DNA from: Aliarcobacter butzleri
Lineage (GTDB): Bacteria > Campylobacterota > Campylobacteria > Campylobacterales > Arcobacteraceae
Direction: 5' to 3'
DNA length: 64,000 nucleotides
Assembly (NCBI RefSeq): GCF_900187115.1
Contig: NZ_LT906455.1
Span: 1-64,000 of the forward strand
Of the stretch, positions 30,231 to 38,160 are shown piece by piece (within the stretch, counting starts at the first letter, position 1; each line of letters starts with the position of its first letter). Under the pieces are notes generated by a model. That model saw nothing but the letters and a program-made list of their open reading frames with translations, was not told the origin of the DNA and ran no database searches. The translations under genes and the position numbers were made by a program.

Positions 30231-30257
30231 AAAGAAGATTTTCTAATCTTTCTTTTT
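30231..30257 (+). terminator. nrdB terminator
   Basis: AAAGAAGATT (30231-30240), loop TTCT and AATCTTTCTTTTT (30245-30257) form an A/T-rich stem with one bulge followed by a T-run. It closes the purB-nrdA-nrdB transcription unit. Confidence 0.6.
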
Positions 30258-30270
30258 GGCAATCTCTGCG

Positions 30271-30327
30271 TTGGCGCTCGTATTTTAAGGACTCACTTAC
30301 TTTAGTAAGCTCCTCTCTAAAATCCAA
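30271..30327. repeat. Nested palindromic element, candidate dispersed repeat
   Basis: Four nested complementary blocks surround a TTTA loop: TTGG/CCAA (30271-30274, 30324-30327), ATTTTA/TAAAAT (30282-30287, 30318-30323), AGGA/TCCT (30288-30291, 30311-30314) and CTTAC/GTAAG (30296-30300, 30305-30309). GC content is higher than the surroundings. It lies just after the nrdB terminator and looks like the intergenic palindromes seen in other Campylobacterota; no second copy is in this window. Confidence 0.6.
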
Positions 30328-30385
30328 TCACCGCCTTGACCTTAACAAAAATAAAAATCATAAAATCTCTTTTTAGGAATTAAAT

Positions 30386-31249
30386 ATGAAATATCTATTA
30401 ATCTTTTTTGCTATTTTTGCTGTTGTAATTATAGTAATTGCTATAAGTTTTGCAAGTGGAGTTATATCTGTTTTACCAAAAGAAATTGGAGAATATGGTC
30501 AACTTGGAGATTTCTTTGGAGGAACACTAAATCCTATATTTGCTTTTTTCGCTTTTCTAACATTGTTATATACTGTTTATTTACAATCAGAAACATTAAA
30601 AGTATCTAGAAAGGAATTGTTAGCAACTAAAGAAGAGTTAGAAAAGTCAAGAATTGCACAAGAAGAACAAAGTGAATCTTTAAAACTTCAAAATCAAGCA
30701 ACAAAATTACAAATGTTTGAAAATACTTTTTTTAAGTTATTTGAACAACATAATAAAATGTTAGATAACTGTTATAATTCACACGGGATTATCTCTATTT
30801 TGAATTATCAATCTAATCGTATAAATGATGTTGGTGGAGTATTAAAAGATGCGAATAAGAATGAGTTGATAGATAATTTCAGATATACAAATGAGCATAA
30901 TAATGCTGTAAAGAATTATTTTATGGTACTTTATCAGTTATTAAAGTTTATAGATATTCAATGCATTAAAAATAATTTTGATGCAAAATTTTTTACTAAT
31001 ATGGTTCGAGCAATACTTGATAATGAAATATTAAAAGCTTTAGCTGTTAATATTGTTGCATATAAAGATTTTACACAATATAAAGAATATGTTGAAAAAT
31101 ATGAATTATTCGAACATTTATACATAGATGATAAAGATGTCAATTCTAATCTTTTATTTGATGTATTAATTGAATATGATAAAAAAGCTTTTGGAAAAAA
31201 TGAGAAGATTTTAGACAAATATAATGAATTAAAAGAAAGTAAACAGTAA
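30386..31249 (+). CDS. Putative phage abortive infection protein (putAbiC type)
   Basis: A 287-residue protein with two N-terminal membrane segments (about 4-28 and 48-68), a coiled coil (about 75-115) and a C-terminal helical domain. The segment GDFFGGTLNPIFAFFAFLTLLYTVYLQ followed by a coiled coil is typical of the putative AbiC family, and MFENTFFKLFEQHNKML starts the C-terminal module. Family members are annotated as membrane-associated phage-defence proteins; the mechanism is unknown. It stands alone beside a palindromic element, as an accessory insertion would. Function is inferred from family only. Confidence 0.75.
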   Translation: MKYLLIFFAIFAVVIIVIAISFASGVISVLPKEIGEYGQLGDFFGGTLNPIFAFFAFLTLLYTVYLQSETLKVSRKELLATKEELEKSRIAQEEQSESLKLQNQATKLQMFENTFFKLFEQHNKMLDNCYNSHGIISILNYQSNRINDVGGVLKDANKNELIDNFRYTNEHNNAVKNYFMVLYQLLKFIDIQCIKNNFDAKFFTNMVRAILDNEILKALAVNIVAYKDFTQYKEYVEKYELFEHLYIDDKDVNSNLLFDVLIEYDKKAFGKNEKILDKYNELKESKQ

Positions 31250-31306
31250 TTAACTTTTCTCTAAACTCATTTTGTTAAACTTATTTCTTTTGATTGGAGA
31301 GAAATA

Positions 31307-31720
31307 ATGTTAACACAAAATATAATGCCAAGATTTAGCGAAACAGATGCTTTAGGACATATAAATAACAATACTTATGGAGTTTGGTTTGAAGCAGCAA
31401 GAGAGCCAATATATAAGCTATTTTTACCAAATTTAAATATAAAAAAATGGTGTTTAGTTATGGCTCACAGTTCAAACGACTTTTTAAAAGAGGTTTTTTG
31501 GGGTGAAGAAGTTATCGTAAAAACGGCTGTTTCAAAGATAGGAAACTCATCTTTTGAGCTAAAACACGCAGTTTATCAAAAAGGTGTTTTATGTACATCT
31601 TCAAAAACAGTTTTGATTCATTATGATTTTGATTCAAAAATAGCTATAAAAATTCCAGATAATATAAAAGCAAAATTAGAAGAGCATATTTTTACAGATA
31701 ACTGGGATTTAAAAATATAA
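31307..31720 (+). CDS. Acyl-CoA thioesterase, 4HBT hot-dog family (YbgC-like)
   Basis: A 137-residue hot-dog-fold thioesterase that hydrolyses acyl-CoA or acyl-ACP. The 4HBT motif FSETDALGHINNNTYGVWFE (residues about 10-29) contains the catalytic Asp. GGAGAG precedes the ATG. The substrate is not predictable. It is followed 16 bp later by a small gene of unknown function. Confidence 0.88.
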   Translation: MLTQNIMPRFSETDALGHINNNTYGVWFEAAREPIYKLFLPNLNIKKWCLVMAHSSNDFLKEVFWGEEVIVKTAVSKIGNSSFELKHAVYQKGVLCTSSKTVLIHYDFDSKIAIKIPDNIKAKLEEHIFTDNWDLKI

Positions 31721-31736
31721 TAAAAAGGAATAACTA

Positions 31737-31988
31737 ATGCCAATTTCAAGAGTAAAAGATTTTTTAGAAAATGAGTTAGAAAATTTAGACAATTTTTCTT
31801 ACAAAATTGATAACGATGATAATCATATTTATGTAATATTTTCAATAATTTTAGGTGAAAACTCAAATAAAGAGTTAACTTTTAAACTTTTAAATAATAT
31901 TTTATACTTGCACTCTATAACTTATGGATGGAAGCCTGTGGAAAAAGGAAGCGCAAATAAATACTTTTGGATAGAAGTTTTAAAATAA
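31737..31988 (+). CDS. Small protein of unknown function
   Basis: An 83-residue acidic protein (MPISRVKDFLENELENLDNF at the start). I recognise no domain. It has no signal peptide or membrane segment and probably a mixed alpha/beta fold. AAAAGGA lies upstream of the ATG. It follows the thioesterase closely and is probably in its operon. Confidence 0.7.
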   Translation: MPISRVKDFLENELENLDNFSYKIDNDDNHIYVIFSIILGENSNKELTFKLLNNILYLHSITYGWKPVEKGSANKYFWIEVLK

Positions 31989-32049
31989 TTTTTAACAAAA
32001 TTTTTATAATTATGATATAATAAAATAATTTATACTGAGGTTTTTATTT

Positions 32050-33000
32050 ATGTCAATTTCTGGTAAGATTATTTTATTATTATTCATATTTTTACTTTTA
32101 AATTTCATATCTATTTTTACTTTCAATTATGATGAGTATTTTAAAGATAAAAGCGGTAGCAATATCTATTTTGAAAATAAAAGTAGCTTTAATTTATTCA
32201 ATAAAACTGAGTACAAACCTTCAGATTTTACTATAACAAAAATCGATAATTCTATAGAACTAAGTGGTACTTTTGAAAATCAAAAAGTTGCTCAAGATGT
32301 TATTCAAGCATTAGGAATAAATAAAGAAGGCACTTTAACATATCAAAACAATGTTGTAGTTGATAAAGGAGTATTAGAAACAATTTTCCTTTTAATCGTA
32401 CCATTTAAAGATTTTTTTGCAGATAACTCAAAAATATCAGTTATAAATAATGAAATACTACTTTCTGGTGAATTAAAAAATAAAATGTATAAAAATCTTA
32501 TTGATACAATTATTTTACAAAAAAGCAAGAATATAATCCTAAAAACAGAAATTTCAATTCCTGAAGATAATCCAATAAATAATCAACAAAATGAAAATAG
32601 TAATGAAGAAGTTATCAAAAATGAAACTTTGAAATTACCTGAAATACAGTTACTAATAAACAATATTTTAAAAGATAGAAAAATAAGTTTTGAGAGAAAA
32701 AGTTCTATCCCAACAGAACAATCACAAAATACTATAAAAGAAATTGCAAAAATTTTAAATGAAAATCCAAATTTTAAAGTTGAAGTAGCAGGACATACAG
32801 ATTCAAGAGGTGAAGCTGCTTTAAATAAACAAATTTCTCAAGATAGAGCAAATAGTGTAAAAAATATTCTAGTAAATAGTGGCGTAAACGAGACTAGAAT
32901 TAAAGCAATTGGTTATGGAGAAGAGTTTCCTATTGCAAAAGATGATGAAAATGGATTGTCGGAAATTAATCGTAGGGTGGAATTTATTATAGGAGAGTAG
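32050..33000 (+). CDS. Membrane-anchored OmpA-domain protein with BON-like N-terminal region
   Basis: A 316-residue envelope protein. Residues about 5-24 form an N-terminal membrane anchor. Residues about 55-170 contain two BON-like halves (TITKIDNSIELSGTFENQ and KISVINNEILLSGELKN), as in ArfA/OmpATb-type proteins. The C-terminal OmpA domain (about 225-316) has the peptidoglycan-binding signature GHTDSRGEAALNKQIS, RANSVK and INRRVEF. It likely links membrane to cell wall. The next gene starts with GTG 3 bp after its stop codon. Confidence 0.85.
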   Translation: MSISGKIILLLFIFLLLNFISIFTFNYDEYFKDKSGSNIYFENKSSFNLFNKTEYKPSDFTITKIDNSIELSGTFENQKVAQDVIQALGINKEGTLTYQNNVVVDKGVLETIFLLIVPFKDFFADNSKISVINNEILLSGELKNKMYKNLIDTIILQKSKNIILKTEISIPEDNPINNQQNENSNEEVIKNETLKLPEIQLLINNILKDRKISFERKSSIPTEQSQNTIKEIAKILNENPNFKVEVAGHTDSRGEAALNKQISQDRANSVKNILVNSGVNETRIKAIGYGEEFPIAKDDENGLSEINRRVEFIIGE

Positions 33001-33003
33001 TAC

Positions 33004-33477
33004 GTGTTTGAAATTGCCCCATTTATAGTTACTAATTTAGTTATTGCTTTGGTTATAGGTATTTTTATTGGTTATTTAATAGGAAAGAAAAGAAATGAGA
33101 TTAAGACTATTAAAACTGATAATGAAGAATCGATGGAAAATAAAAAAGTTAGATTTAGAATAAATCCTATTTTTAATAAAACTTCATCCTTAGACTATAA
33201 ACCAATGGTTTTAAGTTCATCAAGTAAAATAGATAATTTCAAAAAAATAAAAGGTATTAATTCTCAAATTGAGAAAAACTTATATAATTTAGGGATTTTT
33301 CATTATGAACAAATAGCAAATTGGACAAATAAAAATGTAGAATGGATAGAAGGCTTTTTAGAGTTACCATTCCATGTAAGAAATAACCAATGGGTTGAGC
33401 AAGCAAGAATCTTAAAAAATGGAAATGAAACAACTTATAGTAAACAAGTTGAAAATGGTGAAATAGAAGTAGATTAA
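33004..33477 (+). CDS. Membrane-anchored protein with helix-hairpin-helix-like domain
   Basis: A 157-residue protein starting with GTG (GGAGAG ribosome-binding site at 32990-32995). Residues about 9-29 form one membrane segment with GxxxG-like IGIFIGYLIG. Residues about 75-135 (FKKIKGINSQIEKNLYNLGI, EQIANWT, WVEQARIL) match the helix-hairpin-helix-like module found in DUF4332-type and some NADH dehydrogenase-associated proteins. It is coupled to the OmpA-domain gene and probably acts with it in the envelope. Precise function is unknown. Confidence 0.7.
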   Translation: MFEIAPFIVTNLVIALVIGIFIGYLIGKKRNEIKTIKTDNEESMENKKVRFRINPIFNKTSSLDYKPMVLSSSSKIDNFKKIKGINSQIEKNLYNLGIFHYEQIANWTNKNVEWIEGFLELPFHVRNNQWVEQARILKNGNETTYSKQVENGEIEVD

Positions 33478-33482
33478 ATAAT

Positions 33483-34468
33483 CTACGATTCTATTTTTAC
33501 TATATATCTTCCAGTTACTTCTCCTGAAAGTAGTTTCTGACAAACTTCTTTTATCTCATTTAAAGTAATTTCTGTTGTAATCTCTTTTAAGTTATCTATT
33601 TTCCAAGTAGATGCTAGTTTTTCCCAAATCAATTGTTTTTTGATAGTTTACACTCAACTGAATCAATTCCTATTAATCTAACACCTCTTAAAATAAATGG
33701 ATAAACATTTGTATTTAACTCATAAGATGCTGTAAGACCACAACAAGTAACCACTCCATCATATTTTACTTGTTTTAGTGCTTGAGCAAGAATATCTCCA
33801 CCGACAGTATCCACAACACCAGCATATTTCTCTTTTAATAAGGGTTTCTTGATATTCTCAAGAAATTCATTTCTAAAAATTACTTCATTTGCACCAATAC
33901 TTTTTAAGTAGTTAGTTTTTTCTTCTTTTCCTGAAAGTGCAACTACATTGTAACCCAATTTATTTAGGATAGATACAGCAATAGAACCAACTCCTCCTGT
34001 TGCACCTGTTACCAAAATATCTCCTGATTCTGGTGATATATCATTTGATATTAATTCATTTATACTAAGTGCAGCTGTAAGCCCTGCTGTTCCATATATC
34101 ATTATATCTTTATCACTAATACAATCAGGGATTCTAGCTACCCAAGAAGCTTTAACTTTTACATATTCACTATGTCCACCATCACTGTTCATTCCTAAAT
34201 CATAACCAGTAACTATTACTCTTTCACCAACTTTAAATATTGTAGAATTTGATTCAAAAACTGTTCCTGCTACATCAACTCCAGTGATATGTGGGAAATT
34301 TCTTGTAACTCCAGGATGTCCAATTGAACTTAGGGCATCTTTATAATTTAAACAAGAATAAGTAGCTTTTATAATAATCTCATCTTTTTCGCACTTTGGT
34401 TTAGCTATATCTCTCACATCACAAATAAACTTATCATCTGTTATTTTATCAACTACGAAAGCTTTCAC
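33483..34468 (-). pseudogene. YhdH/AcuI-type NADPH-dependent oxidoreductase, frameshifted
   Basis: An MDR-superfamily quinone or acryloyl-CoA reductase-like gene. The main frame (279 residues from GTG at 34468) has the expected fold: TGVDVAGTV, GTAGLTAALSI and NADPH motif VTGATGGVGSIAV. It then breaks after IDSVECKLSKNN. The missing C-terminus is in another frame: LIWEKLASTWKIDNL down to TGRYIVKIES, stop at 33483-33485. The two frames join at an A-run (T-run 33636-33641 on plus) that is one base short; one added base gives a normal 328-residue protein. It may be a true mutation, phase variation or a sequencing error. Confidence 0.85.
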
Positions 34469-34578
34469 AATCTCTCCTTTGTTTTACTTTGTATGAAACT
34501 TTAGCTAAAATGTTTTACAATAGCAAGAACTATCTTTTAAGAAATGTACTTACTAAAAAGATACTTTTGGAGCGAAAT

Positions 34579-34917
34579 ATGACTAAAAAAATAAACCAAG
34601 ATAATATAAATACTGAGTTTAAATGCCCTGTAGAAACGGCTCTTGACGTATTAGCAGGAAAGTGGAAGATATTGATAATTTGGTATTTAAAAGATGAGAA
34701 AAAAAGATTTAATGAATTACAAAAATTATTGCCAAAAGCTACTCAAAAGATGTTAATACAAAAATTAAGAGAGTTAGAAAATGATGGAATAGTTCATAGA
34801 GAAGTTTATCCAGTTGTTCCTCCAAAAGTTGAGTATTCTTTAACTGAATATGGAAAAAGCTTAAAACCGATTATAAAACAGCTTTATCTTTGGGGAGATA
34901 ACCATAAAAAAAGATAG
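34579..34917 (+). CDS. HxlR-family winged-helix regulator
   Basis: A 112-residue MarR-like/HxlR regulator. The motif [22 protein letters not shown] is diagnostic, followed by [20 protein letters not shown] and [10 protein letters not shown] chose the ATG at 34579, preceded by GGAG with six-base spacing; an ATG 30 codons upstream adds residues not seen in the family. It is divergent from the frameshifted oxidoreductase, the common HxlR arrangement for redox- or aldehyde-responsive control. Confidence 0.9.
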   Translation: MTKKINQDNINTEFKCPVETALDVLAGKWKILIIWYLKDEKKRFNELQKLLPKATQKMLIQKLRELENDGIVHREVYPVVPPKVEYSLTEYGKSLKPIIKQLYLWGDNHKKR

Positions 34918-34918
34918 A

Positions 34919-35815
34919 TTAATTTTTAAGTAAATCTTTTAAACTATCTTTAGGATTTTTACCATTTAGTATGAGTTTTACCTCATTTGCTATTGGTGTG
35001 TAGATTTTATATTTTTTTGAAAGTTTATCTATTGCATCAGCAGTTTTTACACCTTCTGCAACTTCTCCTAGTTCTTCTAAGATATCTTCTAATTTTTTAT
35101 TTTGTGATAGTCCAAGCCCTACTCTAAAGTTTCTACTCATAGTAGAGTTTGCAGTTAAAAATAGATCACCAGCTCCACTTAATCCTAAAAAAGATGATTT
35201 TTTAGCACCAAAATGTTTCCCAAATCTTTGCATTTCTACAAGTCCTCTTGCAATTAGTGAAGCTTGGGCATTTTTACCAAGTTGTAATCCTTCACAAATT
35301 CCACTTGCAATTGCTAAAACATTTTTATAAGCTCCTGCTATTTCCGCTCCTATAACATCTTTACTATAATAAGTTTTGATAAAATTAGGAAAAAATGGTT
35401 GAAATAAGTCATATAAATTTTTTGATGTAGAGTTTATTACCAATGCACAAGGTAACCCTTTTATCACTTCAGCTGCAAATGAGGGACCAGATATAAATCC
35501 TATGTTTTCATCTGGAACAAATGAGGCATAAATTTCATTTAAAAATTCACCACTTGAGGCTTCTATTCCTTTTGAAGCTACAAGTATTTTTTGTCCTTTA
35601 AATATAAAGTTCTCTTTTAACCAAGTTCTTATCTCTTGTGCTGGAATAGCAATAACTAAATATTCACAATCCATTGCAGTTTCTAAATCAACAAAATTGT
35701 CAAGTTCTCTTTTAGTTCTTGAAGTTATATAACATTTTTGTTTTTGGCTTAGTGCAAAATGAAGCGCTTGTCCCCATTTTCCTGCACCAATAACTGCAAT
35801 AGAATTATTTTGCAT
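34919..35815 (-). CDS. gpsA: Glycerol-3-phosphate dehydrogenase [NAD(P)+]
   Basis: Makes sn-glycerol-3-phosphate for phospholipid synthesis. The 298-residue protein has an N-terminal Rossmann motif AVIGAGKWGQALHFAL (about 6-21), SGPSFAAEV and the GpsA signature GAYKNVLAIASGI with GLSGAGDLFLT. It is slightly short for the family but complete. It starts 1 bp after the gatB stop codon, so it is co-transcribed with gatB. Confidence 0.95.
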   Translation of the reverse strand: MQNNSIAVIGAGKWGQALHFALSQKQKCYITSRTKRELDNFVDLETAMDCEYLVIAIPAQEIRTWLKENFIFKGQKILVASKGIEASSGEFLNEIYASFVPDENIGFISGPSFAAEVIKGLPCALVINSTSKNLYDLFQPFFPNFIKTYYSKDVIGAEIAGAYKNVLAIASGICEGLQLGKNAQASLIARGLVEMQRFGKHFGAKKSSFLGLSGAGDLFLTANSTMSRNFRVGLGLSQNKKLEDILEELGEVAEGVKTADAIDKLSKKYKIYTPIANEVKLILNGKNPKDSLKDLLKN

Positions 35816-35816
35816 T

Positions 35817-37250
35817 TTAAGATAATCTTTCTTTTAATAAATCATTTACTCTATTTGGATTTGCTGTACCTTTTGATGCTTTCATTGTTTGTCCAACAAA
35901 AAATGCAAACATTTTTTCTTTACCAGCTTTATACTCAGCTACTTTGTCTTGATTTGCATTTAAAATTTCATCAATAATAGTTAATAAAGCTCCATCATCA
36001 CTTACTTGTTTTAAACCTAATTTCTCAATAGCTTCATCAACACTTGAGCTATTTTCCATTAAATAGTCTAAAACTTCTTTTGCTGCTTTTCCAGAGATTG
36101 TATTATCTTCTATTCTTTTTACTAAAGTTGCTAAAGTTTTTGCTTCAATTGAAGATTGTTCAATAGTAACACCCTCTTTTAATCTTCCTTGAAGTTCAAC
36201 AGTAAGCCATGTAACAGCATTTTTAGCACTAATTCCTTCTTTCATCATTTCATCAAAGTAGTTTGCCATTTCAAGTGATGATGTAATAACAGAAGCATCG
36301 TACTCTTTTATTCCATACTCTTTTACAAATCTATCTTTTTTCTCATCTGGAAGTTCAGGAATTTTTGAATATTCATTTATCATCTCATTTGTGATGATTA
36401 AAGGAAGTAAATCTGGGTCTGGAAAATATCTATAATCAGCCGCATCTTCTTTTCCTCTCATACTTCTTGTTTCACCTGTATTTGGATCAAATAGTCTAGT
36501 TTCTTGAACAATCTCAGTTGAGTGAACACCATCTTCCCAAGCTTCAATATGTCTATTTACTTCATAATGAATAGCTTTTTCAATAAATCTAAATGAGTTC
36601 ATATTTTTGATTTCGCATCGTGTATATAAGTTTGTATCACCTTTTGGTCGAATAGAAACATTCACGTCACATCTAAAACTTCCCTCTTGCATATTTGCAT
36701 CACTAATACCTAAATATCTTACTATTGAGTGAAGTTTTTTTAGATATAAAATAGCCTCTTCCGCACTTCTCATATCAGGTTCACTTACTATTTCAAGTAA
36801 AGGAGTTCCAGCTCTATTTAAATCAACTTGAGAAACATTTCCACTATGAATATTTTTTCCAGCATCATTTTCTAAATGCGCTCTTGTAACACCAATAGTT
36901 TTTTGTCTTCCATCTGGAAAGTCAATAGTCAATTCTCCAAGACCAACAACTGGTACCTCAAATTGAGATATTTGATAACCACTTGGTAAGTCTGGATAGA
37001 AGTAGTTTTTTCTATTAAAAATTGATTTTTGATTAATTTTTGATTTTAAAGCAGTTCCAAGCATAATAGCTTTATGAACAGCTTCTTTATTTAATACAGG
37101 AAGAGCTCCAGGCAATCCTAAACAAGTAGGACAAACATTTGTATTTGGTTTTTCACCAAAACTTGTCGCACATGAACAAAATAGTTTACTTTTTGTATTT
37201 AATTGTGCGTGAACCTCTAATCCAATTATTACTTCAAACATACTCGACAT
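35817..37250 (-). CDS. gatB: Asp-tRNA(Asn)/Glu-tRNA(Gln) amidotransferase subunit B
   Basis: Part of the GatCAB complex that converts mischarged Glu-tRNA(Gln) or Asp-tRNA(Asn). The 477-residue protein has the family opening [20 protein letters not shown], zinc-site cysteines in the CSCATSF and CPTCLGLPG region, [14 protein letters not shown], and a C-terminal YqeY/tail domain ([16 protein letters not shown]). gatA and gatC are not in this window. It forms an operon with the chaperone gene upstream and gpsA downstream. Confidence 0.96.
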   Translation of the reverse strand: MSSMFEVIIGLEVHAQLNTKSKLFCSCATSFGEKPNTNVCPTCLGLPGALPVLNKEAVHKAIMLGTALKSKINQKSIFNRKNYFYPDLPSGYQISQFEVPVVGLGELTIDFPDGRQKTIGVTRAHLENDAGKNIHSGNVSQVDLNRAGTPLLEIVSEPDMRSAEEAILYLKKLHSIVRYLGISDANMQEGSFRCDVNVSIRPKGDTNLYTRCEIKNMNSFRFIEKAIHYEVNRHIEAWEDGVHSTEIVQETRLFDPNTGETRSMRGKEDAADYRYFPDPDLLPLIITNEMINEYSKIPELPDEKKDRFVKEYGIKEYDASVITSSLEMANYFDEMMKEGISAKNAVTWLTVELQGRLKEGVTIEQSSIEAKTLATLVKRIEDNTISGKAAKEVLDYLMENSSSVDEAIEKLGLKQVSDDGALLTIIDEILNANQDKVAEYKAGKEKMFAFFVGQTMKASKGTANPNRVNDLLKERLS

Positions 37251-37259
37251 ATATTCCCT

Positions 37260-38084
37260 TTATCTAATTACTTTTATATCTGCTATTAATTTTTGTTTTT
37301 CAAAATAATCTTTAAGATATTTTTGCTCTCTATTCATCATAATATCATTAAAGATTCTAGCTTTAACACTTTCATAAGAAAGAGGTGCAGTTCCCTCTTT
37401 TTTTGTTATAAAGAAAGTTACATATTGTTTATTAGCTGTAAATATTGGTGTAAATGAATTTACTTTTGTTCCATTTAATAAATATTGTAACTGAGCTTGA
37501 ATATCTTCTGTATTTAATTTTAGAGAAGTTCTTTGTACTTCACTTGGAATAATTATTGGATTTTTTGCAACTTCCATTAAAGCTTCTTTACTTGTAGAAC
37601 TATATTGTGTTACATCAAAAGTTTTTGCTGTAAGATATTTATTTCTATTTTTCTCATAATATAATTGCATATCTTCATCAGTTGCAATAGCTAATTGACC
37701 TTTTACAAGTTTTTGAACAAGTTTTTGTCTAATTACAGTATTTTTTGCTTCATTTTCAAAAACAGAATAATCAGGATATTCTTGTTTTATAATAGCTTTA
37801 AAAGCATAAATATCCATACCATTTGAGTTTGCAAGTTTCTCAATATAGTCATTTACTTCAAAAATATCAGCTGTGATATTATACTCTTGAACTAATTGGT
37901 CGTACAAAATTTTGTCTATTAGATAACTAACGGCTTCATTTTTAGGTATTTTGTTTACAACCATAGTTCTTTCTATGTCATAAAGCGTAATAGGCTCTTC
38001 ATTTACTAGTATTGCTACACCATTTACCATTGAAGCAAAGCTAAGAGTTGAACCTAAAAGTAGTGATAATAAAAGTTTGTGCAT
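37260..38084 (-). CDS. SurA-like periplasmic chaperone / PpiC-type prolyl isomerase
   Basis: A 274-residue exported protein with a signal peptide (1-17, cleavage after SFA). The N-terminal SurA-like helical domain starts VNGVAILVNEEPITLYDIE. The middle (about 130-245) is a diverged parvulin-like region without clear catalytic residues. It resembles Campylobacter Cj1289-type chaperones that help outer-membrane protein folding. It lies 9 bp upstream of gatB. Confidence 0.82.
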   Translation of the reverse strand: MHKLLLSLLLGSTLSFASMVNGVAILVNEEPITLYDIERTMVVNKIPKNEAVSYLIDKILYDQLVQEYNITADIFEVNDYIEKLANSNGMDIYAFKAIIKQEYPDYSVFENEAKNTVIRQKLVQKLVKGQLAIATDEDMQLYYEKNRNKYLTAKTFDVTQYSSTSKEALMEVAKNPIIIPSEVQRTSLKLNTEDIQAQLQYLLNGTKVNSFTPIFTANKQYVTFFITKKEGTAPLSYESVKARIFNDIMMNREQKYLKDYFEKQKLIADIKVIR

Positions 38085-38160
38085 TTTTATTCCTTTTTTA
38101 ATAAAGTAGATATTTTACCAAAAAAAATGTAAATATCAAGTTTGAAAGGAATAAAGATTT

